DNA of 64,000 bases, taken from the NCBI RefSeq assembly GCF_023896955.1, contig NZ_JAMHIW010000019.1, positions 56,000 to 119,999 of the forward strand, in the 5' to 3' direction. Shown one piece after another: positions 17,006 through 24,611 of the stretch; the stretch's first letter is position 1; every line of letters begins with the position of its first letter. The translations under genes were made by a program, and so were the position numbers. The stretch comes from Micromonospora sp. RHAY321. GTDB taxonomy: Bacteria > Actinomycetota > Actinomycetes > Mycobacteriales > Micromonosporaceae. A model generated the notes under the pieces. The model saw only the letters and a program-made list of their open reading frames with translations. It was not told the DNA's origin and did no database searches.

Positions 17006-17352
17006 CTGGGCTCCCCTCCGTGTGCCGGCCGGCCCGACCGGCGCCGGACGCGGGGCCGCCGTCGTCCGCGCCTGCCGTGACCGCGGTCATCTGGACCGTA
17101 CCCGGGCGCCGGCCGGCGCATAACCCTCTGCCGTCCTGAATGGAGCGCGCGACGCCCGGACGCCCGGGCGTCCGGCGCCGGTCGACCGCTCGGCGCAGCC
17201 AGCACGGCGTTCGGCTCCCGACCGCGCCCGGTCGGCCCGGACCACCCACCCATAGCCAAGCATCGATGAGTACGTCCAGCTGTGGGCGTCGTTTTCGGCG
17301 GACGGCACCACCACCGAGGTCCCTGGACGACCGGTGAGGAGAGGGATCAACC
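17006..17352. other. Divergent intergenic region between two secreted-enzyme genes
   Basis: 347 bases without a supported gene. It must hold both promoters and contains the perfect palindrome at 17156-17175. No clear -10/-35 pair was found by eye. Confidence 0.6.
17156..17175. promoter_or_regulatory. 20-base perfect palindrome in the divergent promoter region
   Basis: Half-site CCGGACGCCC is followed immediately by its exact complement. It lies about 150 bases from the peptidase start and 180 from the esterase start, so it may be a shared operator. A cruciform-forming GC palindrome without regulatory role is the alternative. Confidence 0.45.
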
Positions 17353-18462
17353 ATGCGATGGAACGCACGACGGGCCGCCGCCGGCGGCTTCGGGCTCGTC
17401 CTCGGCGCCGTGCTGGCGCTGGCCCAGGTCGCACCCGCACAGGCCGAGTCGAACGGCGGGGTACGGGTGATGCCGCTCGGTGACTCGATCACCGACGGGT
17501 TCAACGTGCCCGGCGGGTACCGGATCAACCTGTGGCAGCGGCTGGCCGGCGGCGGCTACACCGTCGACTTCGTCGGCTCGCAGTACAACGGGCCCGCCAG
17601 CCTCGGCGATCACGACCACGAGGGCCACTCGGGCTGGCGCATCGACCAGCTCGACGCCAACATCGTGGCCTGGTTGCAGGCAACCACCCCTCGTACCGTG
17701 CTGCTGCACATCGGCACCAACGACGTGAACCAGAACTACGACCTGGCCAACGCGCCGGCCCGGCTCTCCGCCCTCATCGACAAGATCAGGTCGACGGCAC
17801 CCGAGGCGGAGCTCTTCGTCGCCACCATCACCCCGGAGACCGACCCGACCCGGGAGGCGCGGGTGCAGGCGTACAACGCGGCGATCCCCGGGATCGTGGC
17901 GCAGAAGGGCAGCCGGGTGCACCTGGTCGACATGCACGCCGCCCTCACCACCGCCGACCTCGCCGACGGCGTCCACCCGAACGCCGGCGGCTACGACAAG
18001 ATGGCGGCCCGCTGGTACGACGCGCTGCGATCCGTGCCCGGCAGCCTCATCCCGCCGTCCGGACCGCCGGTCGGCAGCCCCGTCGGTCTGGTCAATCCGA
18101 ACTCCGGGCGCTGCCTCGACGTCTCCGGCGCCAGCACCACCGCCGGCGCGGCCACCATCATCTGGGACTGCCACAGCGGCGCCAACCAGCGCTGGACGCG
18201 TACCGCCGCCGGGGAGCTGCGGGTCTACGGCGACCGGTGCCTGGACGTGGCAGGCGGGGCGAGCGCCGACGGCACCACCGTGCAGATCTGGACCTGCAAC
18301 GGCACCGGCGCGCAGCGTTTCACCTTCCGCGCGGACGGGGCGATCGTGCTCACCGCCGCCGGCAAGTGCGTCGATGTGGCGTCCTCCGCCACGGCCAACG
18401 GCACGAGGGTCCAGCTCTGGACCTGCAACGGCACCGGCGCCCAGCGCTGGGCCGTGCGGTAG
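17353..18462 (+). CDS. Secreted SGNH esterase with C-terminal ricin B lectin domain
   Basis: 369 residues. Signal peptide to about residue 31 (AQAES). The SGNH/GDSL hydrolase domain has block I GDSITDG with the catalytic Ser, block III GTNDVN and block V DGVHPNAGG with the Asp/His pair, as in CE3-type acetylxylan esterases. After a Pro/Gly linker near residue 235 comes a ricin-type beta-trefoil with CLDVSGAST, CLDVAGGAS and CVDVASSAT and the QxW-like NQRW, AQRF and AQRW. The likely role is deacetylation of extracellular polysaccharide with the lectin holding the substrate. ATG 17353 follows a GGAGAGGG site. Confidence 0.9.
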   Translation: MRWNARRAAAGGFGLVLGAVLALAQVAPAQAESNGGVRVMPLGDSITDGFNVPGGYRINLWQRLAGGGYTVDFVGSQYNGPASLGDHDHEGHSGWRIDQLDANIVAWLQATTPRTVLLHIGTNDVNQNYDLANAPARLSALIDKIRSTAPEAELFVATITPETDPTREARVQAYNAAIPGIVAQKGSRVHLVDMHAALTTADLADGVHPNAGGYDKMAARWYDALRSVPGSLIPPSGPPVGSPVGLVNPNSGRCLDVSGASTTAGAATIIWDCHSGANQRWTRTAAGELRVYGDRCLDVAGGASADGTTVQIWTCNGTGAQRFTFRADGAIVLTAAGKCVDVASSATANGTRVQLWTCNGTGAQRWAVR

Positions 18463-18494
18463 CGGTCGCGGGCCGGTTCCCGGTGGCGCGCGGG

Positions 18495-19589
18495 TCAGCC
18501 GACCAGCGCCACGGGGGACCGGTCCCGGCGCGGCCCCGCGGCCAGCCCCAGCGCCAGCAGCGCGCACACCGCGCCGACCAGGAACAGCAGCGAGGCCGTC
18601 GGCTGGCCCAGCCACTCCCACGGTGGGTGCCACGCCGGGTGCGGCTCGGCGAGGTGGTGCGTGAACAGGTACGGCGCGGTCAGCAGCACCGGCAGCCACC
18701 ACAGCACCATCGTCACGCCGAACAGGATGCTCGCCGCCGTGCCGCTCACCCGGCGCCCCTCGGTGCGTCGGCTGGCCCAGCCGAAGACCAGCCAACCGGC
18801 CGCCGCTCCCAGCAGCGCGCCGAGCACCCCGGCCGGGACCACGGCCGGCGGTGGCGCCCGGTGCAACTCGACCGCCAGGTAGGTGGCGTCGACGGCGGTC
18901 TGGGAGGAGATCGAGGCGTTCAGGATCGTGTCGCCACGTCGGGCGACCAGGGTGGTGTCGGTGATCTCCATGGGGGTCGCGCAGAGCTTGTCCGCGCAGC
19001 TCACGCCGCCGGACACCTCCGGGTCGTACACCCGCCAGCCGCCATCGGTCAGGCGTAGCCGGGCCACCGCGACGATCTGCTCGGCGGGCACCGGCGGTGC
19101 GCCGGTGGCGCCGGCGCCGGTGGCGCTCTCCTGATACTCGCCGCCGTCGCCGAGCAGCACCGACCTGACGTTACGCAGGGTCAGCGGGTGCCCGTAGACG
19201 ACGAAGAGCGCGGGCGGGGTGTCGATGTCGCCGAGGTCGTGGCCGGGGAAGACCTCGCTCAGGATGGCGGCGGCCTCGGCCCGGTCGGGTTGGGGCCGAG
19301 AGGTCTCCCAGGCGGCACGGCTGGCCAACGCGCCGGCGAAGAGACCGCAGATGACCGTGGCGAGCGCGGCCCACGCGACGACCGTGCGGCTGGCCGGGCG
19401 GCCGAGCCGGCAGCGCAGCCCGGCCCGGACCAGGTCGACGGCCTCCCGGGCGGTGGGCCGGGTGCGGCCGGCCGGTGCCGCGTCGAGCAGCAGCGCGATC
19501 ACCTCCGCCGCACGGGCCCGTCGCCAGTCACGGGGGTAGCAGCGCAGCAACCGCCGGTACCGGCGGGCCAACACCTCGGTCGTCGGCAT
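18495..19589 (-). CDS. Membrane protein with permease-prefix-like N-terminus, partner of PadR
   Basis: About 364 residues. The N-terminus (ARRYRRLLRCYPRDWRRARAAEVIALLLDAA) is the short helical prefix common in actinobacterial PadR-associated membrane proteins. One helix (VVAWAALATVICGLFAGAL) follows, then a soluble domain of about 140 residues with two Cys (CADKLC), then about three more helices toward the C-terminus. The second ATG at 19589 was chosen for its AAGGA site five bases upstream. It starts 17 bases after the PadR stop, so the two form an operon. Role unknown. Confidence 0.75.
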   Translation of the reverse strand: MPTTEVLARRYRRLLRCYPRDWRRARAAEVIALLLDAAPAGRTRPTAREAVDLVRAGLRCRLGRPASRTVVAWAALATVICGLFAGALASRAAWETSRPQPDRAEAAAILSEVFPGHDLGDIDTPPALFVVYGHPLTLRNVRSVLLGDGGEYQESATGAGATGAPPVPAEQIVAVARLRLTDGGWRVYDPEVSGGVSCADKLCATPMEITDTTLVARRGDTILNASISSQTAVDATYLAVELHRAPPPAVVPAGVLGALLGAAAGWLVFGWASRRTEGRRVSGTAASILFGVTMVLWWLPVLLTAPYLFTHHLAEPHPAWHPPWEWLGQPTASLLFLVGAVCALLALGLAAGPRRDRSPVALVG

Positions 19590-19605
19590 GGCCATCCTTC
19601 GAAGG

Positions 19606-19935
19606 TCAGGCGGGGCGGGAACGCAGGTGACGCAGCCGCGCCTCGGCGGCGGTGGTGAGCTGGCGGAGCCGGGCCGTCTCCGCCTCGAGTGCGGTGATGC
19701 CGCCGCCGGTGAGCCGGTAGTAGCGGCGTAGCCGCCCGTCGACGGTCTCGTCGTGGTCGTGCGCGATCAGCCCTTCGGCGGCGAGCCGGTCCAGGGCGGT
19801 GTAGAGGGTGCCGGCCAGCAGGGTGACCCGCCCGGCCGACAGGTCGGCGACCTCACGGACGATCCCGTAGCCGTGCCGTGGACCGTTGGCGAGCGCGGTG
19901 AGGATGAGGAACGTCGGCTCGCGCATGCCTGGCAT
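19606..19935 (-). CDS. PadR family transcriptional regulator
   Basis: 109 residues, the compact PadR form: FLILTALANGPRHGYGIVREV, the recognition wing LLAGTLYTALDRLAAEGLI, GRLRRYYRLTGGG and a C-terminal dimerisation helix. These repressors usually control themselves and the next gene, here a membrane protein. The ATG at 19935 lies exactly at the expected transcription start of a clear promoter (TTGCTC, 18 bases, TATAGT), so the transcript is probably leaderless; ATG at 19926 is an alternative. An imperfect dyad sits in the promoter spacer. Confidence 0.9.
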   Translation of the reverse strand: MPGMREPTFLILTALANGPRHGYGIVREVADLSAGRVTLLAGTLYTALDRLAAEGLIAHDHDETVDGRLRRYYRLTGGGITALEAETARLRQLTTAAEARLRHLRSRPA

Positions 19936-19941
19936 GCCGGC

Positions 19942-19971
19942 ACTATAGATAGATCATCGATGTATGAGCAA
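19942..19971 (-). promoter_or_regulatory. Leaderless promoter of padR
   Basis: -35 TTGCTC at 19966-19971, an 18-base spacer, and -10 TATAGT at 19942-19947, six bases before the ATG. It is the best sigma-70-type match in the window. Confidence 0.75.
19945..19965. promoter_or_regulatory. Likely PadR operator overlapping its own promoter
   Basis: ATAGATAGAT, one base, then ATCGATGTAT pair at eight of ten positions. It covers the -10 and the spacer, as expected for autorepression. PadR proteins are known to bind AT-rich ATGTAT/ATACAT-like dyads. Confidence 0.55.
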
Positions 19972-20069
19972 GGATCGGGTCCGGTCCCGCCGACGGGCAC
20001 CACCGGCGGGCGGGATCAGCCAGGATTGGCGGGGCGGCCGGGCCACGGCCGCGACGAGGAGGACGGGCG

Positions 20070-21158
20070 ATGGGGGTACGGCAGCGGCACGCTCGCGCCG
20101 GTGCGGCACTGGTCACCGCCCTCGTCGGCGCGGTGGCGCCGGCACCGGGCACGGCCGTGGCCGGCGCGCCGGGGGCCGGGACGCCGGTGTGCGAGGTGCG
20201 CGACGACCGGCTCACCGAGATCTCCGGGATGGCCGCCACGGACACCGGGTACGTGGTGGTCAACGACGGCGCCGACAGTGAGGCCAACCGCCGCATCTTC
20301 TTCCTCGACCGGCGATGCGCGGTGGTGCGCACGGTCGGCTACCCCTCCCGGCCACGGGACACCGAGGACCTGGCGGTCGGCCCGGACGGCACCGTCTGGG
20401 TCGCCGACATCGGCGACAACGACCGCTCCCGGGAGACCGTCGCGCTGTGGCGGCTCGCGCCGGACGCGGACCGGCCGGTGCTGCACCGGATGACCTACCC
20501 GGACGGCCCGCACGACGCGGAGGCACTGCTGATCGACGCCGGCGGCCGGCCGTTGATCATCACGAAGGGCGGCGGCAGCGTCTCGCTGTACGCGCCGGCC
20601 ACCGCGCTGCGGCCGGCCGCGACCACGCCGCTGGCCCCGGTCGGCCAGGTGGACCTGCCGAACAGCACGACCAGCAACCCGTACTCCTTCCTCGGTCGGG
20701 GCGTGGTCACCGGCGCGGCGAACGCACCGGACGGGCGCCGGGTGGTGCTGCGCAGCTACGCCGACGCGTTCGAGTACGACGTGCCCGACGGCGACGTGGT
20801 GGCCGCGTTGACCACCGGCACGCCACGGGTCACGCCGTTGCCGGACGAGCCACAGGGCGAGTCGATCACCTACAGCCGGGACGGCCGTTCCCTGCTCACG
20901 GTCTCCGAGTCCGCCGACCAGCCGGCGGGCACCCGCCCGACCGTTCTGCGGTACCCCGCCTCGACGGCGCCGGCCGCCTCCCCGCGCCGCCCGGAGCCGA
21001 CCACCGCCGGCCCGGTGGCGGCCACCCCGGCCCGCCCGGAGGGCGAGGTGGTCGCCACCGCCAACCGGATCTGGCCGATCGCGGCAGGCGCCGGGACGCT
21101 GTTGGCGCTGCTCGGGCTGGCCGGGTTGCTCCGGTCGCGGCGCGCCGCCCGTCGGTGA
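20070..21158 (+). CDS. Exported, membrane-anchored beta-propeller-like protein
   Basis: 362 residues from ATG with GAGGAGG upstream. A signal peptide ends near AGAPGAG. The body contains repeated propeller-like strands (LAVGPDGTVWVADIGDND, AEALLIDAGGRPLIITKG, QGESITYSRDGRSLLTVSE). A Pro/Ala-rich stalk (residues about 300-335) leads to one C-terminal helix (IAAGAGTLLALLGLAGLL) and a basic RSRRAARR tail, so the domain faces outside and is anchored. Function unknown; resemblance to sugar-lactone or esterase-like propellers is only structural. Confidence 0.75.
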   Translation: MGVRQRHARAGAALVTALVGAVAPAPGTAVAGAPGAGTPVCEVRDDRLTEISGMAATDTGYVVVNDGADSEANRRIFFLDRRCAVVRTVGYPSRPRDTEDLAVGPDGTVWVADIGDNDRSRETVALWRLAPDADRPVLHRMTYPDGPHDAEALLIDAGGRPLIITKGGGSVSLYAPATALRPAATTPLAPVGQVDLPNSTTSNPYSFLGRGVVTGAANAPDGRRVVLRSYADAFEYDVPDGDVVAALTTGTPRVTPLPDEPQGESITYSRDGRSLLTVSESADQPAGTRPTVLRYPASTAPAASPRRPEPTTAGPVAATPARPEGEVVATANRIWPIAAGAGTLLALLGLAGLLRSRRAARR

Positions 21159-21169
21159 CCGACGGGCGG
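21145..21169 (+). terminator. Terminator overlapping the stop codon of the propeller gene
   Basis: Ten-base stem (CCGCCCGTCG with its complement) and a GTGAC loop; the TGA stop lies inside the loop and upper stem. Confidence 0.55.
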
Positions 21170-21264
21170 GCGCGGCCAGCCGCCGTGGCTCACCCGCCGC
21201 AGACGGCCGACCGGGCCGGCGCACCCCCACCCGGGCGACCGGGCCGATGCGACAGGATGGGTGC

Positions 21265-22314
21265 ATGTCCGTGCTGTCCGTGTTGCGCCACCCGATCGTC
21301 GTCGCCCCGATGGCCGGCGGTCCGTCCACGCCAGCGCTCGTGGCGGCCGCCTCCGCCGCCGGCGGGTTGGGCTTCCTCGCCGCTGGGATGATCGACGCCG
21401 GCCGGCTAGGCGCCGACGTGGCCGAGGTTCGCGGGCGCACCGACCGGCCGTTCGGGGTCAACGTCTTCCTGCCCGGCCCCGGCACAGTGGACGAGGCCGC
21501 CATCCGGGCGTACGCGGACCGGCTCGCCCCGGAGGCCGGTCAGCACGGGGTCACCCTGGGCGAGCCGGCGGGCGGCGACGACGGGTACCCGGAGAAGCTC
21601 GCCCTGCTGCTCGCCGAACCGGTCCCGGTGGTGTCCTTCGCGTTCGGGCTGCCCGACCGTGCCGCGGTGGCCGCCCTGCACGAGCGGGGCACCGAGGTGT
21701 GGGCCACGGTCACCCGGCCGGACGCCGCCACAACCGCCGCCGAACTCGGCGTGGACGTCGTGGTGGTGCAGGGCACCGAGGCCGGCGGGCACCGCGGCGG
21801 CCTCCCGGACGACGACGACTACGCGCTGCTGCCGCTGCTCCGGCTGGTCGCCGCCGGCTGCGACCGCCCGCTGGTGGCGGCCGGGGGCGTCGTCGACGGC
21901 CCGGGGGTGGCCGCCGTGCTGGCCGCCGGCGCCGCCGCCGCGCAACTCGGTACGGCGTTCCTGCGCTGCCCCGAGGCCGGCACCTCGCCGATGCACCGGG
22001 TGGCGGTGGCCAGTTCGGCACCGACTGCCCTGACCCGGGCGTACACCGGCAAGCGGGCGCGCGGTGTGGTGAACGAATTCCTGCGCCGGCACGACGCGGC
22101 GGCACCCTCCGGCTACCCGCAGGTGCTGCACCTGACGCGTCCGCTGCTCACCGCCGCCCGACGCGACAGCGACGCCTCGGTGGCCAACCTCTGGGCCGGG
22201 CAGGCGCACGCCCTCGCCCGGGACGTGCCGGCGGCCGAACTGGTCGCCGAGCTGAGCGCCGGTGCCCGGGCCGCGTTGGCGGCGGCGGCGGACCGGTCCG
22301 CACGCTGGGGCTGA
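21265..22314 (+). CDS. Nitronate monooxygenase (2-nitropropane dioxygenase family)
   Basis: 349 residues. FMN-dependent TIM barrel with the family opening HPIVVAPMAGGPSTPAL, the GGLGFLAAG strand, VVQGTEAGGHRGG (phosphate/flavin site with the conserved His), LVAAGGVVDGPGVAAVLAAGA and LGTAFLRCPEAG. The expected reaction is oxidation of alkyl nitronates such as propionate-3-nitronate, protecting the cell. The ATG at 21265 matches the family start; CAGGAT six bases upstream may be a weak -10. It stands alone, 107 bases after the previous gene. Confidence 0.9.
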   Translation: MSVLSVLRHPIVVAPMAGGPSTPALVAAASAAGGLGFLAAGMIDAGRLGADVAEVRGRTDRPFGVNVFLPGPGTVDEAAIRAYADRLAPEAGQHGVTLGEPAGGDDGYPEKLALLLAEPVPVVSFAFGLPDRAAVAALHERGTEVWATVTRPDAATTAAELGVDVVVVQGTEAGGHRGGLPDDDDYALLPLLRLVAAGCDRPLVAAGGVVDGPGVAAVLAAGAAAAQLGTAFLRCPEAGTSPMHRVAVASSAPTALTRAYTGKRARGVVNEFLRRHDAAAPSGYPQVLHLTRPLLTAARRDSDASVANLWAGQAHALARDVPAAELVAELSAGARAALAAAADRSARWG

Positions 22315-22367
22315 CGGGTCACCGACGACGGCCCGGGCCGGGCGGGACGGGCCGGACACGAAACCCG

Positions 22368-22373
22368 TAGAGT
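22368..22373 (+). promoter_or_regulatory. -10 element, leaderless promoter of the SRPBCC fusion gene
   Basis: TAGAGT ends six bases before GTG 22380; no ribosome binding site is present. Confidence 0.55.
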
Positions 22374-22379
22374 CGCGCC

Positions 22380-23471
22380 GTGATCGAGATCGGCGCGCAG
22401 GTCGACCTGTCCCACCCGCCCGACCGGGTCTGGCTCGCACTGACGGATCCGGAGCTGCTCGGCCGGTGGTTCGCCGAGGCCGAGACGGTGGCGGGGGTGC
22501 CGGACCGGCTGGTGCTGCAGACGGCCGGGTTGCCCGGCTTCGACGCCAACGTCGAGGTCGAGGTGACCGAGCGACGGATGCCCGAGCTGTTGGCGTTGCG
22601 GTGCGACGAGGCCGGCCGGCTCACCGAGCTGACCTGCACCGTCACCGCCACCAAGCAGGGCTGCCGGCTGGCGGTCCGGGAGGTCACGACGCACGGCGTC
22701 TGGTCCGCCGAGCAGCACGAACCGCGCGAGCAGCAGCTCCGGCAGGCCCTGACCGTGCGCCTGCCGGCCATTCTCGACTGGCTCGCCTTCCAGAAGGTCG
22801 ACCTGAGTCGCGGCGAGGTCGGCATGACCACCGAACTGCCGACGATCGGCGCGCCCGGCACCGGCCCGGCCCGGGCACGCCGCCGCCGCACGGTGGTCGC
22901 GGTGCTGGCCGGGGCCGTACTGGTCGCGGGGCTGGCAGCGTGGGTCACGTTGCCGGGCGAGCCGGACAGCGCCGCCGCACCGGCCCCGGCGACACCGTCG
23001 CCGACGTCGTCGTCGACCGGGGCGGCGGTCGCGCCCACCGGCACACCGAGGTCCGTGGCCTCGGCACGCCCTTCGCGGACCGTCGCATCGGCGACCCCCC
23101 GACCGAGCCGGACGCCGGCGGCGAAGCCGTCGCCCACCCTCGCCCCGGTCCCGGCGCCGCCACCGATGACGGCGGGCTACCGCACCGACTCCAGTCGACT
23201 GTTCGGTTACACGGGTGAGGTGGTGGTCGGCAACCCGGGTGGCGCGCCGGTGGCGGACTGGGCCGTGGTGGTCACCCTCCCCGAGGACAGCAGCGTCGAC
23301 GATGTCGACGGCGCCGACGTACGGCGGGAGGGACGGACGCTCACCTTCACCGGGCCGGCCGTGCCGGCCGGCGGGTCGCACACGTTCCGCTTCGAAGTCC
23401 GCGACAGCCGCCCCAAGGCCCGGGAGCCGGAGAGCTGCACAGTGGGCGGCAACCCGTGCGCGGGCCTGTGA
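22380..23471 (+). CDS. SRPBCC domain fused to a membrane helix and an extracellular beta-sandwich
   Basis: 363 residues in four parts. Residues 1-150 are an SRPBCC/polyketide-cyclase-like ligand-binding fold (IGAQVDLSHPPDRVWLALTDPELLGRWF). Residues about 168-190 are a single membrane helix after an Arg-rich stop (RARRRR, then TVVAVLAGAVLVAGLAAWV). Residues about 195-260 are a Pro/Thr/Ser-rich stalk. The last 100 residues are a beta-sandwich (FGYTGEVVVGNPGGAPVADW, VPAGGSHTFRFEV) like a CBM2-type or Ig-like module with two C-terminal Cys. This places a hydrophobic-ligand sensor inside and a binding module outside. I know of no standard name; function unknown. Confidence 0.78.
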   Translation: MIEIGAQVDLSHPPDRVWLALTDPELLGRWFAEAETVAGVPDRLVLQTAGLPGFDANVEVEVTERRMPELLALRCDEAGRLTELTCTVTATKQGCRLAVREVTTHGVWSAEQHEPREQQLRQALTVRLPAILDWLAFQKVDLSRGEVGMTTELPTIGAPGTGPARARRRRTVVAVLAGAVLVAGLAAWVTLPGEPDSAAAPAPATPSPTSSSTGAAVAPTGTPRSVASARPSRTVASATPRPSRTPAAKPSPTLAPVPAPPPMTAGYRTDSSRLFGYTGEVVVGNPGGAPVADWAVVVTLPEDSSVDDVDGADVRREGRTLTFTGPAVPAGGSHTFRFEVRDSRPKAREPESCTVGGNPCAGL

Positions 23472-23475
23472 CCGT

Positions 23476-23491
23476 GGGCCGAAAGCGGCCC
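23476..23491 (+). terminator. Short hairpin after the SRPBCC fusion gene
   Basis: GGGCCG, AAAG loop, CGGCCC, starting five bases after the stop. The stem is only six pairs, so this is a weak call. Confidence 0.35.
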
Positions 23492-23523
23492 GACCCGAGG
23501 TCGGTCGGCCGGTCGGTCGTCCC

Positions 23524-23529
23524 TAGGCT
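23524..23529 (+). promoter_or_regulatory. -10 element, leaderless promoter of the maltokinase-cap gene
   Basis: TAGGCT ends six bases before ATG 23536, with no Shine-Dalgarno. Confidence 0.55.
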
Positions 23530-23535
23530 GGCGGC

Positions 23536-24162
23536 ATGGCACTGCTGCACCGGGCGACCCTGCGCCCCTCGAAACTCGACCTGCTGGCGACCTGGCTGCC
23601 CGGTCAACCGTGGTACCGGGGGCCGGTCGGCGCCGACGTGCTGAGCCGGGGCGCCTACCGCTTCGACGACCCCGCCGGCGCCGTGGGCATCGAGACGATG
23701 CTGGTCGGCACCGCCGACGGGCCGGTCCACCAGGTTCCGCTCACCTACCGCGCCGAGCCCCTGGACGGTGCCGACGACTGGCTCGTCGGCACCACCGAGC
23801 ACTCGGTGCTCGGCCCGCGCTGGGTGTACGACGGCTGCGCGGACCCGGTGTACGCGGCGGCGCTGGCCGACGCGATTCTCGCCGGCACCGGTCAGGCGGA
23901 GCAGTACTTCGAGGTCGACGGCCGACGCGAGTTGCGCGAGCCGACCATGACCATCGTGGCCGGCGGTGCCGGGGTGCCCCCGGTCGGTGACGGGGGACCG
24001 GTGGTCGACGAGGACGCCACCCTCATCGTCACCGACTCCGTCGAGTTGCTGGTCGTCCGCCGGCCCGGCACCCTGGCCACGGATGCCGCCGGGGCGGTCC
24101 TCAGTGGCAACTGGGACGGGCAGCCGACGACCGTGCCCCTGGCGTACGCCCGGGCGCGCTGA
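23536..24162 (+). CDS. Maltokinase N-terminal cap-like protein
   Basis: 208 residues. The opening ALLHRATLRPSKLDLLATWLPGQPWYRG and the middle YRAEPLDGADDWLVGTTEHSVLGPRWVYDGCADPVY match the N-terminal cap of actinobacterial maltokinases (Mak). The kinase lobe is absent. Stand-alone versions are common in mycobacteria and relatives, often annotated as 1,4-alpha-glucan branching protein. A role near glycogen/trehalose metabolism is possible but unproven. It lies between an SRPBCC fusion and a YjbR gene, each with its own leaderless promoter. Confidence 0.8.
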   Translation: MALLHRATLRPSKLDLLATWLPGQPWYRGPVGADVLSRGAYRFDDPAGAVGIETMLVGTADGPVHQVPLTYRAEPLDGADDWLVGTTEHSVLGPRWVYDGCADPVYAAALADAILAGTGQAEQYFEVDGRRELREPTMTIVAGGAGVPPVGDGGPVVDEDATLIVTDSVELLVVRRPGTLATDAAGAVLSGNWDGQPTTVPLAYARAR

Positions 24163-24218
24163 CGGGCCGGGGCGACCGGGCCTTCCCGCAGCGGCTCGAC
24201 GGCGGACCGGCCGGCCGT

Positions 24219-24224
24219 TACGGT
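24219..24224 (+). promoter_or_regulatory. -10 element, leaderless promoter of the YjbR-like gene
   Basis: TACGGT ends six bases before GTG 24231. Confidence 0.5.
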
Positions 24225-24230
24225 CGGGGC

Positions 24231-24572
24231 GTGGTCACCGTCGCCGACGTCCGGGCCCTCGCCCGGACGCTGCCGCGCAGCAGCGAGCACCTGATCCGGG
24301 ACCGGGTGAAGTTCCGCGTCGGGTCGATCGTCTACGTCGCCTTCTCCCGGGACGAGTCGACGATGGGCTTCGGCTTCCCGAAGCAGGAGCGGGCCGCGCT
24401 GGTCGCCGCCGAGCCGGAGCTGTTCTTCCTGCCCGGCGAGTCCGACCTCCGCTTCCACTGGGTGTGCTGCCACACCGCCCGGCTGGAGCACGCGTACATG
24501 ACCGAGCTGGTCACCGAGGCATGGCGGATGGTGGTGCCGAAGTTCCTGGCCCGGCAGCGGTTGGACACCTGA
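24231..24572 (+). CDS. MmcQ/YjbR family protein
   Basis: 113 residues, full family length. DVRALARTLPRSSEHLIRDRVKFRVGSIVYVAFSRDES, GFGFPKQERAALVAAEP and HWVCCHTARLEHAYMTELVTEAWRMVVPKFLA follow the MmcQ/YjbR (DUF419) pattern. The fold resembles double-wing DNA-binding proteins, but no biochemical role is established. A strong terminator follows at once. Confidence 0.88.
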   Translation: MVTVADVRALARTLPRSSEHLIRDRVKFRVGSIVYVAFSRDESTMGFGFPKQERAALVAAEPELFFLPGESDLRFHWVCCHTARLEHAYMTELVTEAWRMVVPKFLARQRLDT

Positions 24573-24577
24573 GGGCG

Positions 24578-24607
24578 GACGGGGGCCCGGACATCCGGGC
24601 CCCCGTC
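24578..24607. terminator. Bidirectional terminator between convergent genes
   Basis: Perfect 13-base arms (GACGGGGGCCCGG and complement) around ACAT, five bases from each of the two stop codons. Confidence 0.8.
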
Positions 24608-24611
24608 GCCG

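Noticed and set aside
14066..17080. A 1004-codon plus-strand ORF opposite the M64-type peptidase
   Set aside because: It is the antisense shadow of a clear secreted protease; its translation is Arg/Gly/Val-rich without domains, as expected in GC-rich DNA.
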